DNA of 64,000 nucleotides from Deefgea piscis (GTDB taxonomy: Bacteria > Pseudomonadota > Gammaproteobacteria > Burkholderiales > Chitinibacteraceae), in the NCBI RefSeq assembly GCF_013284055.1, contig NZ_CP054143.1, forward strand, positions 1,612,001-1,676,000, read 5' to 3'. The translations under genes were made by a program, and so were the position numbers. The notes under the pieces were generated by a model. It made no database searches. It was not told the origin of the DNA and saw nothing but the letters and a program-made list of their open reading frames with translations. Shown here one piece after another: positions 29,824 through 39,461 of the stretch. The stretch's first letter is position 1; every line of letters starts with the position of its first letter.

Positions 29824-31716
29824 CTATTGTGCGGCAGGCACCTTTTCTAAGCGATGACTTAATTGCGTTGGGCTGCCTTTAAAGTAATGCGCGTAATGGC
29901 TGGCATTACTGAGTACTTTTTTCACGTAGTCACGGGTTTCGCTAAACGGAATGGTTTCAATGTAAATTGTCGGATCTAATTCGCGATCCGCACGCCATTT
30001 TCTGGCATTGCCCGGGCCTGCGTTATAACCCGCAGTGGCTAAAATCGCATTGCCGTTAAAGTTTTCTGCCCAGTAGGCCAGATAATAAGTACCCATTTGC
30101 AAATTGCTGGTGACGTCCGTGATGTCAGCGGAGCTGAAGTCGCTGATTTTCATTTTACCCGCGACCCATTTGGCGGTATTGGGCATCAATTGCATTAAGC
30201 CCGCTGCGCCAGCACTGGAGCGAATATCACTAATAAAACGACTTTCTTGGCGCATGAGGCCATAAACCCAAGCTGGATCTAAACCTTGCTCTTTGGCCGC
30301 TTGCTCGGCTTCTTCGCGATAGGGCATTGGGTAGCGCAAGGTAAAGTCATGAATTTTTTGCGTGCGCTCGGCGGTATAAATACTGCGGTCATACATTTTG
30401 TTTTTACGCGCTAATTCAGCCGCAGCCAGCAATTGTGTATCGCTTAAGCCTTGCATGGCGAAATTCCATTCGCGATTGGCTTCAACCCGCCAGTTTTGCT
30501 GATTTAGGCTCAAAGCACGCACGACACCGGGCAGGGCGGCAATGGCATTGATTTCTTCAGGTTTGCTGGTGTAGGGCGCACGGGATTCTTGCAGCATGGT
30601 GCCGAGTTTTTCTTGCGCTAACAGGCCGTAATAATCAAAGCCATCCGCCAATTGAAGATAAATTTCATTGGCAGCATTGGCTTTATTTTGCGTCTCATAA
30701 GCGCGAGCTAGCCAATAGCGATAGGTGTTTTTGGCCTGTGTTTCAGCAGGAAGTGCCTTAATACGAGACTCGACGGCATTCCAATCTTCGGCGCGTAGTG
30801 CGGAGCGAATAAACCAAGCTTGATCTTCTTCTTCCAAATCATTCATATCGGCTTTGCTCAGCCAAAATGAGGCATTGGGATGGTGACGCCGCGCAGCGCT
30901 TAGGCCCAGTTGTTGCCAAGCAAAACGCTGATCTGCTGCGGATAAATTTGGACTGAGTTGTTCAATAATCAGCGCGGCTTGTTCTGGACTTTTGCGGCCA
31001 ATTAACTCTAAAGCATACAGTTGTAATTCAAGATTGGCGCGGCCAGCGGCATTGAGTTGTTTAATTTGTTTGTCGGGTGCGCTATTGATTGCGGCCAGGT
31101 TTTTGGCCGAAAACTCGCTCGGGCTACCCACGCGGCTCGTCAATTGCCGAGCAAAATCCGCCCGATTGGCCGCTAAAGCTTGGCGAATTCGCCACCAAGC
31201 ATCGTTTTCACTGAGGCTGCCATTGGCAAATAAAGTATCAAAAATCGGATTGCACGAGGCGGCGAGTGGTTTGGGGGTAAACCACAGAGCCTTATTGGCT
31301 TTGAGGGTTGAATTATCGTTACGCACTTGCGCAGCTTGGCTTTTAAAGCATTGCAATTCAGCCGAAGGCGAATCGATCTTGGCATATTCTTGTTCGAACG
31401 ATGACCAAGCTTGGCGACGGGCTAATTCTTTAATCCAGTCATCACGAAAGCGATTGGCCAGCGGCGTATTGGCGTAGCGATTTAAAAACTGATTGGCATC
31501 GTCTGCGCTGATTTGTTTCAGTTGCAATGTGAGCCAATAGTAGTTGGGATACATTTCTAGCGGTTTGCCCTGATTGGCATCGCTGATTTGGGCCAGTCGC
31601 GGTAAATCACGCGCGCGAACAGCTTGGCGCAGTTCATCTAAGTCGATGTTGGCAAAAGCGCTGGCGCTGAGTAATAAATGGCTACTGAGAAGTAGGGTAA
31701 CTGAGAGTGCGCGCAT
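29824..31716 (-). CDS. slt: Soluble lytic murein transglycosylase
   Basis: This 630-residue periplasmic enzyme cleaves peptidoglycan glycan strands to 1,6-anhydro-muropeptides. It has a signal peptide (about 1-22, LLLSASAFA), a long alpha-helical superhelical U/L-domain (about 25-465) rich in TPR-like helices, and the SLT catalytic domain with E491 in GLMRQESRF, then SSAGAAGLMQLMPNTA and GYNAGPGNA. Length matches Slt70. Its own terminator lies downstream. It is separated from glyQ by a 296-base divergent gap. Confidence 0.93.
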   Translation of the reverse strand: MRALSVTLLLSSHLLLSASAFANIDLDELRQAVRARDLPRLAQISDANQGKPLEMYPNYYWLTLQLKQISADDANQFLNRYANTPLANRFRDDWIKELARRQAWSSFEQEYAKIDSPSAELQCFKSQAAQVRNDNSTLKANKALWFTPKPLAASCNPIFDTLFANGSLSENDAWWRIRQALAANRADFARQLTSRVGSPSEFSAKNLAAINSAPDKQIKQLNAAGRANLELQLYALELIGRKSPEQAALIIEQLSPNLSAADQRFAWQQLGLSAARRHHPNASFWLSKADMNDLEEEDQAWFIRSALRAEDWNAVESRIKALPAETQAKNTYRYWLARAYETQNKANAANEIYLQLADGFDYYGLLAQEKLGTMLQESRAPYTSKPEEINAIAALPGVVRALSLNQQNWRVEANREWNFAMQGLSDTQLLAAAELARKNKMYDRSIYTAERTQKIHDFTLRYPMPYREEAEQAAKEQGLDPAWVYGLMRQESRFISDIRSSAGAAGLMQLMPNTAKWVAGKMKISDFSSADITDVTSNLQMGTYYLAYWAENFNGNAILATAGYNAGPGNARKWRADRELDPTIYIETIPFSETRDYVKKVLSNASHYAHYFKGSPTQLSHRLEKVPAAQ

Positions 31717-32012
31717 AGAAATTAAGCCGTGAAAGTGGCGAGATGGACGCCAAAAAGCTTAAGCATAACAAGAACGCCGACTTTCTGGCGCGCTTATCTA
31801 TAATATTTCTGAGTAAAGGCGTAAGAAAGCGTTTTTTGCTCGGTGACGCCGTGATTTTTTAGCCCATTTGCAGCGCGCAGCGGCGCAGTTGTCACGCTAA
31901 GGCGCGGTGAAATTGCCACGCCGCGACGCTCATTGCGAGCGAGCTGCCACGATGGCGGCAAAAACAGGTAGAATTCATTGATTAAAGAACTGTGCCGTGC
32001 GCCAAGAATCCT
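31717..32012. other. Divergent gap between slt and glyQ
   Basis: No supported gene. The middle (about 31840-31960) is GC-rich, with many short GCGC words and one small inverted repeat (GCTCATTGCGAGC). It resembles degraded dispersed repeat sequence but I cannot assign it. A 108-codon minus-strand frame crosses it but overlaps the glyQ start and looks spurious. Confidence 0.4.
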
Positions 32013-32906
32013 ATGCTGACTTTTCAGGAAATCCTTCTCAAGCTCCAAACCTACTGGGCTGGGCACGGCTGTGCCTTGCTGCAGCCTTATGATATCGAAG
32101 TAGGTGCAGGAACCTTTCATACTGCCACCTTTTTGCGCTCAATTGGCCCAGAGCCTTGGAATGCCGCTTATGTGCAACCTTGCCGCCGTCCAAAAGATGG
32201 CCGCTATGGCGAAAACCCAAATCGTTGCCAGCATTATTACCAATACCAAGTTGTACTTAAGCCTTCGCCTGACAATATCCAAGAATTGTATCTAGGGTCA
32301 TTGCAAGAGCTGGGTATCGACACCTCAGTGCATGATGTGCGCTTTGTTGAAGACGACTGGGAAAGCCCAACTTTGGGCGCTTGGGGTCTGGGTTGGGAAG
32401 TGTGGCTCAACGGTATGGAAGTGACGCAGTTTACTTACTTCCAGCAAGTGGGCGGTTTAGATTGCAAGCCGGTATTAGGCGAGATCACTTATGGTGTCGA
32501 GCGTCTAGCGATGTACCTGCAGGGGGTAGATAGTATCTACGACATCGTTTGGACGGTGTACCCAAATGGTCAAAAAGTCACTTATGGCGATATTTATCAC
32601 CAAAACGAAGTCGAGCAATCGATTTATAACTTCGAGCAATCGAATGTGCCGTTTTTGTTTGATCAATTCAATCATTTTGAATCTGAAGCCAAACGCTTGA
32701 TCGAAGGCGGTTTAGCCTTACCCGGTTTTGAAATGGTGATGAAATGCTCGCATATGTTCAATTTACTGGATGCGCGTGGCGCGATTTCAGTGACTGAGCG
32801 TGCCGCTTATATTGGCCGAGTTCGCAATCTAGCGCGTCTGGTGGCGCAAGCGTATCACGACAGCCGCGAAGCCTTGGGCTTCCCAATGTGCCAATTGCCG
32901 GAATAA
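32013..32906 (+). CDS. glyQ: Glycyl-tRNA synthetase alpha subunit
   Basis: This is the catalytic subunit of the bacterial alpha2beta2 glycyl-tRNA synthetase (297 residues). Conserved segments are [20 protein letters not shown] at the start, [19 protein letters not shown], the class II motif region [19 protein letters not shown], and [12 protein letters not shown] near the end. The ATG at 32013 gives the family N terminus; an in-frame codon seven residues upstream is unlikely. A small lipoprotein gene is inserted between it and glyS, which in most bacteria follows directly. Confidence 0.96.
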   Translation: MLTFQEILLKLQTYWAGHGCALLQPYDIEVGAGTFHTATFLRSIGPEPWNAAYVQPCRRPKDGRYGENPNRCQHYYQYQVVLKPSPDNIQELYLGSLQELGIDTSVHDVRFVEDDWESPTLGAWGLGWEVWLNGMEVTQFTYFQQVGGLDCKPVLGEITYGVERLAMYLQGVDSIYDIVWTVYPNGQKVTYGDIYHQNEVEQSIYNFEQSNVPFLFDQFNHFESEAKRLIEGGLALPGFEMVMKCSHMFNLLDARGAISVTERAAYIGRVRNLARLVAQAYHDSREALGFPMCQLPE

Positions 32907-32922
32907 TCCACAGGGGCTCGCC

Positions 32923-33414
32923 ATGTTGCTTCGTTGCAGTTTACTCAGCGCAGTATTGTTATTGAGTGCTTGCGATAAGAAATTCAATGAAGGCGTGAAG
33001 GGCCCTGTTGCCGTGCCTTATGCCAAGGCGGAATGGCGTAGTTATGGCAAAACCGCGGATTTTGAAATGCTGGTGGATGCCAATTCAGTTCAGCATGATC
33101 CGCAATATTCAGAAGCCAACTACACCTTTGTTTGGATGTTACAGCGATTTAATACCGATCAAACTGACGAAGTCGGCAAAGGCCAATATCGGCTGAAGTA
33201 CACACGCTCAGCGATCCATTGTGACTCTGGCCGTATGGCTGGCGTGGCCGTGGCCTTGCACGATAGCGAAGACGAAGAAGTGGCCCGTTATGATGTACCG
33301 GGCTTTCAGTGGGAATTCACCGACCCGGTCAAAGACAGCTATGGTGCTGATTTTATTCGACAAGTCTGCAAGATCATGAGCGACAAAGACGCCGCACAAC
33401 AAGATGACGCTTAG
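32923..33414 (+). CDS. Predicted lipoprotein, surface-adhesin E-like
   Basis: This 163-residue protein has a lipoprotein signal with lipobox LLSAC (Cys about residue 17), then a mature region with alternating strands (AEWRSYGKTADFEMLVDANSVQHD, YTFVWMLQRFNTDQTDEVGKGQYRLKYTRSAIHC) and two further cysteines. This pattern resembles the small surface-adhesin E/CNP1-like lipoproteins common in betaproteobacteria, all of uncertain function. Asp after Cys in the mature end (CDKK) would predict inner-membrane retention by the E. coli rule. It lies 16 bases after glyQ and 43 before glyS, within one operon. Confidence 0.7.
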   Translation: MLLRCSLLSAVLLLSACDKKFNEGVKGPVAVPYAKAEWRSYGKTADFEMLVDANSVQHDPQYSEANYTFVWMLQRFNTDQTDEVGKGQYRLKYTRSAIHCDSGRMAGVAVALHDSEDEEVARYDVPGFQWEFTDPVKDSYGADFIRQVCKIMSDKDAAQQDDA

Positions 33415-33457
33415 GTCAACGACCCGCTGGGCAATGAACTTAAAAAAGAGAAACAGC

Positions 33458-35527
33458 ATGAACCCAACACTGCTTATTGAATTATTAACGGAAGAACTCC
33501 CCCCCAAGGCGCTGCCTAAATTGGGCGCGGTATTTGCCGATACGATTTTTGCTGAATTACAAAAACTGGGCTTTGTCCCTGCTGATGCGCAATACACCAC
33601 GTTTGCTAGCCCACGTCGTTTGGCAGTGAGCATTGCTAATGTGGCCGCAGTTCAGCCTGAGCAAGCCATTGAAAAGCGCGGTCCAGCGGTCGCCGCTGGG
33701 TTTAAAGACGGTCAGCCCACCCCGGCTTTACTCGGTTTTGCTCGCTCTTGCGGCTTGGCGGCTGACGCAGTCAATAGCTTAGAAAAACTGCACGATGGCA
33801 AGCAAGAAGTGTTTGTTTTCCGCATGACCAAAGCTGGTCAAGCACTAGACGAAGTCCTTGCCGGTATTGTGGCTGCGGCATTAAAAAAACTGCCTGCGCC
33901 AAAATTAATGCGCTGGGGTGATCGTGACGGCCAATTTATTCGTCCGGTGCATGGTTTGATGATGTTGCACGGCGATGATTTGATTGCCGGACAAATTTTG
34001 CACCTGAATTCACGCCGCAGCACATTGGGGCATCGCTTTTTATCTAGCGGAGAGCTGGTGCTGTCTAACGCCGATGATTACGCGCGTTTACTCAATGAGC
34101 AAGGTCGCGTTATTGCCAGCTTTACCGAGCGCCGTGCATTAATCGGTGAACAACTGCAAGCGGCCGCCGCGGCATTGAATGCCACGATTGCTGCTGATGA
34201 TGCTTTGTTTGACGAAGTGACTGCCTTGGTGGAGTGGCCAGTGGTGTTGAAAGGGGAGTTTGAAGCTGAATTTCTCGATGTGCCACAAGAATGCTTGATT
34301 TTGACCATGCAGCAAAATCAAAAATACTTCCCGCTGCTTGATGCCAATGGCAAATTGATGAATCAATTTTTGCTGGTATCCAATCTGCAAACTGCCGATC
34401 CTAGCCACATTATCAATGGCAATGAGCGCGTGTTGCGCGCACGCTTATCTGATGCTCAATTCTTTTTTGAGCAAGATAAAAAAGCCAAACTCGATACCCG
34501 CGTCGGCAAATTAGCCAATGTGGTTTACCACAATAAAATTGGCTCGCAATTGGAGCGCGTGCAGCGTTTGGAAAGCATTGCCGGTGAAATCGCCAAATTA
34601 CTCGGCGCTGATGTTGGTAAAGCCACGCGTGCGGCTTACTTGGCCAAAGCCGATTTGTCGACCGATATGGTTGGTGAATTTCCTGAGTTGCAAGGGATTA
34701 TGGGGCAATACTATGCCGTGCATGATGCCGAAGATACGGATGTAGCGTATGCGATTGCAGCCCATTACAAGCCTAAGTTTGCGGGTGATACCCTGCCAGA
34801 AGGCGCGACAGCACAGGCCGTGTCTTTGGCCGATAAATTGGAAACCTTAGTCGGTATTTACGGTATTGGCTTGATCCCAACAGGCGACAAAGACCCATTT
34901 GCATTACGCCGCGCAGCGCTGGGCGTGTTGCGGATTTTGCTCGAGCAGCCACTCGATTTGAAAGCGTTGCTCAATATTGCTGAAGCCAGCTTCCCAGCGG
35001 GCTTGATTAAAGCCGGCACGGTGGATGGTTTGTATGGCTTTATGTTGGAGCGCTTGAAAAACTTATTGGCGGCTGAATATCCAGCTGCGGATATTGATGC
35101 GGTGTTGGCTAAATCACTAACGTGCTTTGACGACCTGACAGTGCGTTTGGCGGCGGTGGCTGAATTTAAAGCTTTACCAGAAAGCGCGGCGCTCGCAGCG
35201 GCAAATAAACGCATTCGCAATATTCTGAAAAAAGTCGAAGGCGATTTGCCAGCATTAAATGCCGCTTTAATTGGCGCCGGTGCTGAACAAGCATTGTTTG
35301 CTCAATTGCAAGCGTTGCAACCGGCGGTTGAAAGCGCTTTGGCGGTCAACGACTTTACCAGCGCATTGAAGCAATTGGCGGCATTTAAAGCACCGGTTGA
35401 TGCCTTCTTTGATTCTGTGATGGTGATGAGCGATGATTTGGCCGAGCGTGGCAATCGTTTAGCACTGTTGTCGCAACTGGCTGATTTGATGAATCGCGTC
35501 GCTGAATTGTCATTATTAGCTGATTAA
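33458..35527 (+). CDS. glyS: Glycyl-tRNA synthetase beta subunit
   Basis: This 689-residue beta subunit has the typical N terminus LLIELLTEELPPKALPKLG, the motif MRWGDRDGQFIRPVHGLMML, the VLRARLSDAQFFFEQDKK segment, the HD-like domain region (YLAKADLSTDMVGEFPELQGIMGQYYA) and a C-terminal DALR-type anticodon-binding domain. The ATG at 33458 gives the conserved N terminus; the upstream in-frame extension overlaps the lipoprotein gene and is unlikely. A wobble-rich terminator hairpin follows. Confidence 0.96.
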   Translation: MNPTLLIELLTEELPPKALPKLGAVFADTIFAELQKLGFVPADAQYTTFASPRRLAVSIANVAAVQPEQAIEKRGPAVAAGFKDGQPTPALLGFARSCGLAADAVNSLEKLHDGKQEVFVFRMTKAGQALDEVLAGIVAAALKKLPAPKLMRWGDRDGQFIRPVHGLMMLHGDDLIAGQILHLNSRRSTLGHRFLSSGELVLSNADDYARLLNEQGRVIASFTERRALIGEQLQAAAAALNATIAADDALFDEVTALVEWPVVLKGEFEAEFLDVPQECLILTMQQNQKYFPLLDANGKLMNQFLLVSNLQTADPSHIINGNERVLRARLSDAQFFFEQDKKAKLDTRVGKLANVVYHNKIGSQLERVQRLESIAGEIAKLLGADVGKATRAAYLAKADLSTDMVGEFPELQGIMGQYYAVHDAEDTDVAYAIAAHYKPKFAGDTLPEGATAQAVSLADKLETLVGIYGIGLIPTGDKDPFALRRAALGVLRILLEQPLDLKALLNIAEASFPAGLIKAGTVDGLYGFMLERLKNLLAAEYPAADIDAVLAKSLTCFDDLTVRLAAVAEFKALPESAALAAANKRIRNILKKVEGDLPALNAALIGAGAEQALFAQLQALQPAVESALAVNDFTSALKQLAAFKAPVDAFFDSVMVMSDDLAERGNRLALLSQLADLMNRVAELSLLAD

Positions 35528-35538
35528 ATTGGCTGAGG

Positions 35539-35588
35539 GCGGATTGATCGTGCAACTCCATGTGCGGTTGATCCGCTGATTTTATTTA
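35539..35588 (+). terminator. Terminator of the glyQS operon
   Basis: A 14-base stem (35539-35552 with 35563-35576), six pairs of which are G-U, has a 10-base loop and is followed by TGATTTTATTTATT. Confidence 0.6.
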
Positions 35589-35642
35589 TTGGTCTTATTC
35601 GTCGCTGAGGACGAAAATCTCGCTCGATATTCAAGGTTAAGG

Positions 35643-36194
35643 ATGCAAAAAATGAAACTCTTAATTTTGGATCGGGATGGCGTCATCAATGAAGACAGTC
35701 CTGATTATATTAAGTCGCCTGAAGAGTGGCTACCGATTGCAGGTAGTTTAAATGCGATTGGTGAATTAACCCGAGCAGGCTGGACTTTGGTGGTCGCAAC
35801 CAATCAAAGTGCGATTGGGCGCGGCATGATTGATGTGGCCACACTCAATCAGATTCATAGCAAGATGCATAAAGCGGTGCATCATATGGGTGGACATTTG
35901 GACGCGGTTTTTTTCTGTCCGCATGCACCAGATAGTGGCTGTACTTGTCGTAAACCGGCGCCAGGCCTGATTTTAGATATAGCCAAGCGCTTTCGTGTTG
36001 ATGTCAAAGATTGTTATATGGTCGGTGATTCACTACGTGATTTACAAGCAATTGCGACTGCTGGTGGGCGCGCTATTTTAGTCAGAACTGGCAATGGCAT
36101 GAAAACCGAAGTCCGCGGCAATTTACCCAATGGTACGTTGATTTTTGATGATTTGGCTGCGGCCGCTAATTGGTTAATGTATTCGGCAGATTAA
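35643..36194 (+). CDS. gmhB: D-glycero-beta-D-manno-heptose 1,7-bisphosphate 7-phosphatase
   Basis: This 183-residue HAD-superfamily phosphatase removes the C7 phosphate before RfaE2 acts. The nucleophile motif is LILDRDGVINED. Thr/Ser motif VVATNQSAIGRG, the zinc-site cluster CPHAPDSGCTCRKP and the Mg motif MVGDSLRDLQAI all fit. Two starts are possible (35643, MQKMK; 35652, MKLL); each has an AAGG about 6-9 bases before it. It sits between the glyQS terminator and a hairpin before plsC. Confidence 0.92.
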   Translation: MQKMKLLILDRDGVINEDSPDYIKSPEEWLPIAGSLNAIGELTRAGWTLVVATNQSAIGRGMIDVATLNQIHSKMHKAVHHMGGHLDAVFFCPHAPDSGCTCRKPAPGLILDIAKRFRVDVKDCYMVGDSLRDLQAIATAGGRAILVRTGNGMKTEVRGNLPNGTLIFDDLAAAANWLMYSAD

Positions 36195-36204
36195 GCTACT
36201 GCCG

Positions 36205-36237
36205 CTCAAACCATCCGCTGCGGATGGCTTGAGTTTT
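36205..36237 (+). terminator. Terminator-like hairpin after gmhB
   Basis: CTCAA-CCATCCGC and GCGGATGG-TTGAG form a nested stem, followed by TTTT. It lies 11 bases after the gmhB stop. Confidence 0.65.
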
Positions 36238-36305
36238 CGCTTATTTTTACTAGCGCTGTCGTTGTTAGTTTTCCCATTCTGCTTTTTTTCGCGAGTCTAC
36301 GTTAC

Positions 36306-37043
36306 ATGATCTGGTTGCGCTCTATTTTGTATTGGTTGCTACTCATTATCATTACGCCGGTATTTACCTTGATTGCCATTGTGATTTTGCCGTTGCCTGC
36401 GGTGATGCGAAATCGAATTATTCGCTGGTGGTCAGTGATTTTACTTAAGTGGTTACACCTGACTTGCGGCCTTAAATTTCGGGTTGAAGGCGCAGAAAAT
36501 ATTCCCGAAGGGCCAATGATGATTATGTGTAAACATCAATCGGCGTGGGAAACGATGGCGCTGCAATTGATTTTCCCGCCGCAAGTGTGGGTGATGAAGC
36601 GCGAATTACTCAAAATGCCATTTTTTGGTTGGGCTTTGGCAACTACGTCGCCGATCGCGATTGATCGCGGCCAGCGCGCCGCCGCACAGCGGCAATTGAT
36701 GGAGCAAGGTAAAGATCGTTTAGCCAAAGGTTTATGGATTGTGATCTTTCCAGAAGGGACGCGGATTAAGCCCGGTGAGCGTGGCCAATATAAACAAGGT
36801 GGCGCGCGCTTGGCGCTGGATTTGAATGTACCGATTGTGCCGGTGGCGATGAATTCGGGTGAGTTTTGGCCGAAAAATTCTTTCTTAAAATGGCCCGGAG
36901 AAATCACCGTGCGCGTGGGGCCGCCGATTGCTTCGGAAGGTAAAAAATCATTAGAACTGATTAAAGAAGTCGAAAACTGGATCGAAGGCCAGATGGACGA
37001 AATCAGTGGCCGTGGCCCGTGTTTTGAGCAGAAAAAAGTATAG
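36306..37043 (+). CDS. plsC: 1-acyl-sn-glycerol-3-phosphate acyltransferase
   Basis: This 245-residue membrane acyltransferase makes phosphatidic acid. It has an N-terminal transmembrane helix (about 6-30), the catalytic HX4E-type motif KHQSAWET (the usual family form is HX4D; the Glu form occurs in betaproteobacterial PlsC), the acceptor-binding motif FPEGTRIKPG, and VPIVPVAMNSGEFW. It is nine bases from the metalloprotein gene downstream. No strong ribosome-binding site precedes the ATG at 36306. Confidence 0.9.
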   Translation: MIWLRSILYWLLLIIITPVFTLIAIVILPLPAVMRNRIIRWWSVILLKWLHLTCGLKFRVEGAENIPEGPMMIMCKHQSAWETMALQLIFPPQVWVMKRELLKMPFFGWALATTSPIAIDRGQRAAAQRQLMEQGKDRLAKGLWIVIFPEGTRIKPGERGQYKQGGARLALDLNVPIVPVAMNSGEFWPKNSFLKWPGEITVRVGPPIASEGKKSLELIKEVENWIEGQMDEISGRGPCFEQKKV

Positions 37044-37051
37044 GTATTCAC

Positions 37052-37741
37052 TTGCAGTGTTTATTTAAAAATAGCTCTGGAGATATACCCTATCAAGTAA
37101 AGCGTAGCTCGCGGCGGCGAAGTATTGGTTTGAAAATTGATGCGCAGGGATTAACGGTGATTTTGCCGCAAAGCGCTGCCGAACGTGAGGCCGAGCGCGT
37201 CATCGAACTCAAACTGGCATGGGTGCGCGCCAAACTGGCTGCGCGGTGCGCTGAGCCTGAGTTCGTGCCGCCGAGCTTGTGCTGGGGGGCGAGTGCCTTG
37301 TATCTGGGCGAGTCTTTTATTTTGCAACCGGCGTTACGCAGCCAACTTGGCGCAGGGGTGTTGTCGCTCTGTGCGGCCAATGAAGCCAAAATTGCCCCGG
37401 CTTTAATTCGTTTTTATCAACGTGCTGGCCAGATTTATTTGGCCGAACGCGTGGGCTTGTGGGCAGAACGCATGGCGCTGCAGCCCAGAAAATGGCAGTT
37501 GTCGTCGGCCAAAACGCGCTGGGGCAGTTGCACTGCGGCGGGTGACATTCGCTTGAATTGGCGCTTAATGCAAGCGCCAGCCAGCGTGATTGATTATGTG
37601 GTGATTCACGAATTGGCGCATTTAGCACAAATGAATCATTCGGCCCGCTTTTGGGCCATCGTCGCCAAAGCTTGCCCGCATTGGCAAGCCGAGCGGGCTT
37701 GGCTTAAGCAGCATGCCGTGGCGTTGCTGGCTTGGGGCTAA
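37052..37741 (+). CDS. YgjP-like metallopeptidase-domain protein (DUF45)
   Basis: This 229-residue protein of the WLM-related DUF45 family has the zinc motif HELAHLAQMNHSARFW (HExxH at about 191-195) preceded by SSAKTRWGSCTAAGDIRLNWRL, the family's most conserved segment. The start is TTG (37052), eight bases after the plsC stop; no ATG fits. E. coli YgjP is linked to phosphate/UTP hydrolysis in some reports, but the true activity is unsettled. It is probably co-transcribed with plsC. Confidence 0.8.
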   Translation: MQCLFKNSSGDIPYQVKRSSRRRSIGLKIDAQGLTVILPQSAAEREAERVIELKLAWVRAKLAARCAEPEFVPPSLCWGASALYLGESFILQPALRSQLGAGVLSLCAANEAKIAPALIRFYQRAGQIYLAERVGLWAERMALQPRKWQLSSAKTRWGSCTAAGDIRLNWRLMQAPASVIDYVVIHELAHLAQMNHSARFWAIVAKACPHWQAERAWLKQHAVALLAWG

Positions 37742-37915
37742 TGGCTTTGTGGTTTAATTAAGACTTATCGTCATCACGCAGTAGCGCATTTCTGCGCGGG
37801 GTTTAGCATCCAACCCGCACTAACCTTCCCATCATCCTGCATTTCATTGTTTTAAATTGAGGTTTGAATTGAGCGCGCTCGCCGCAACAGCAATGCGCCA
37901 GACGTGATTGACTGG

Positions 37916-38185
37916 CTATTGCTCTGTGAGTGGCATGATTTCGACGCTTGCTTGCGGTGTAGGGCTTGGGGTATTGTTCGCAGGTTTGGATGCTGACATC
38001 GCATCAATCGCCATACCCCCGGCAGCAACCGTTCCTGTTGCTACCAATTTGGTGGCGTCATAAGCCAGGCCAACAGCACTGGTGGTGACGCCAACGGCAA
38101 CTGAGCCGACCAAGGCGGCGGTCGTTACCACCGCGCAACCATTGAGTAATAAGGCCAAGCAGAGCACGGCGGGTAATTTAAACAC
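37916..38185 (-). CDS. Small glycine/alanine-rich lipoprotein
   Basis: With the GTG at 38185, this is an 89-residue protein with a short signal, lipobox LLNGC (Cys about residue 16), then a hydrophobic glycine/alanine-rich stretch (AVVTTAALVGSVAVGVTTSAVGLAYDATKLVATGTVAAGG) and a proline/serine tail. It resembles small Neisseriales/gamma-proteobacterial lipoproteins of unknown role. A longer frame to 38371 exists but its first 62 residues look non-coding and would bury the signal. Outer-membrane attachment is inferred. Confidence 0.55.
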   Translation of the reverse strand: MFKLPAVLCLALLLNGCAVVTTAALVGSVAVGVTTSAVGLAYDATKLVATGTVAAGGMAIDAMSASKPANNTPSPTPQASVEIMPLTEQ

Positions 38186-38453
38186 TCGGTATTCCGCTAT
38201 CGATAGAAAGGCATGGATTGTCGGCGACTTAGCGCGATTCGTCGAGATAAAAAAGTACTCAGTTAAAATCTGTAAGGGAGTAGATATTACTGGGTAGATC
38301 TGGTTTAATCCATTGCGATTAATTTTAATGCTCGCAGGTTTAATGATTGGCAACGATGTCTTGCTAAACAAAAATGGTTTTTATTTAGCGATATGATCGA
38401 ATTTATTCCAAATCCCCATTTTTGTTTTCGTCGAATTAAGCATTTAGGTAAGA

Positions 38454-39410
38454 ATGAAAAAAATTCTGATTGCAAAACTCACCTCGCTAGGTGATATTTT
38501 ATTCGTCATGCCAATGATTAGTGATATTCAATATCATTTCCCTGATGCACAGATTGATTGGTTGGTGGATGCGCAATTTGCTGAGTTGCCGGCAATGCAT
38601 CCGGCAATCGATCGAGTGATTGCTGTGCCTTTACGCGGTTATAGGCGTAAATCAACTCGGCAGAATTGGCAGGGTATTCGATCGGCAATTCAGCAATTGC
38701 GCCGTGAGCATTATGATGTCATTTTAGATTGTCATGGGATGATTAAATCGGCGTTATTTAGCCAAGTCGCTAAAGCCAAATTAATTATTGGGCCGCCCGA
38801 TTATCGTTTAGGTGAAAACGCCGCGCGCTGGGCTTATCATCGGCAAGTGGTGCCGGATGCCAATTTGCCCGCAGTCGAGTGGTATCGCAGTTATGCCGCT
38901 TTAGCGCTGAATTATTCCATTGAGCGAGAGATTGATTTTGGTATTCAAGCGGATGAATGCTTGCCGGCTTGGATGCCAGCCAATCGTCCGTATGTGATGT
39001 GTTTTCACGCCGCATCCAAGGCTGAAAAAACTTGGCCAGTGGCGCAATGGTTGCAGGTGTTGCAGGCCTTAGAAAAGCAGGGCGTGATGGCGATCTTGCC
39101 ATGGGGAACCGAGGGCGAATATGCGGTGGCGCAGCAATTGGCGGCGGGACTAACGCAGGCAATGGTGCCGCCAAAACTCACTATCACACAGATTGCCAGC
39201 TTGATTCGCCATGCCGATTGGTCGATTGGTGTGGATACCGGCATGACGCATTTGGCAGAAAACATGGGCCGCGCCACGATTGCGCTGTATACGCAAACTG
39301 ATTCGGCCAGCTATCACCCGGTGTGGAATACCCAAGCTTATGCTTTGGGTGGGCAAGGGGAGGTTCCAGAAGCGAAGCAAGTGTTAGATATAATGGGTAT
39401 TGCTACCTAA
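38454..39410 (+). CDS. waaC: Lipopolysaccharide heptosyltransferase I
   Basis: This 318-residue GT9-family enzyme transfers the first L-glycero-D-manno-heptose onto Kdo of the LPS inner core, at the cytosolic face of the inner membrane. It has the N-terminal KILIAKLTSLGDILFVMPMI, DCHGMIKSALFS, the ADP-heptose-binding HAASKAEKTWP and the GT9 signature WSIGVDTGMTHLAENMGRATIALY. TAGG precedes the ATG. It completes a scattered set with rfaE2 and gmhB. Confidence 0.93.
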   Translation: MKKILIAKLTSLGDILFVMPMISDIQYHFPDAQIDWLVDAQFAELPAMHPAIDRVIAVPLRGYRRKSTRQNWQGIRSAIQQLRREHYDVILDCHGMIKSALFSQVAKAKLIIGPPDYRLGENAARWAYHRQVVPDANLPAVEWYRSYAALALNYSIEREIDFGIQADECLPAWMPANRPYVMCFHAASKAEKTWPVAQWLQVLQALEKQGVMAILPWGTEGEYAVAQQLAAGLTQAMVPPKLTITQIASLIRHADWSIGVDTGMTHLAENMGRATIALYTQTDSASYHPVWNTQAYALGGQGEVPEAKQVLDIMGIAT

Positions 39411-39427
39411 GCTTTATATTTAATTAG

Positions 39428-39461
39428 CTAGGTGGCTATACCTACTAGGTGGCTATACCTA
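39428..39461. repeat. Tandem 17-bp repeat at the dgt stop codon
   Basis: CTAGGTGGCTATACCTA occurs twice head to tail (39428-39444, 39445-39461). Each copy contains the inverted core AGGT...ACCT. The last bases of the second copy supply the dgt stop codon (TAG on the minus strand). Confidence 0.85.

Noticed and set aside
31794-32120. 108-codon minus-strand frame between slt and glyQ
   Set aside because: It overlaps the certain start of glyQ, lacks a recognisable domain and runs through low-complexity GC-rich sequence.
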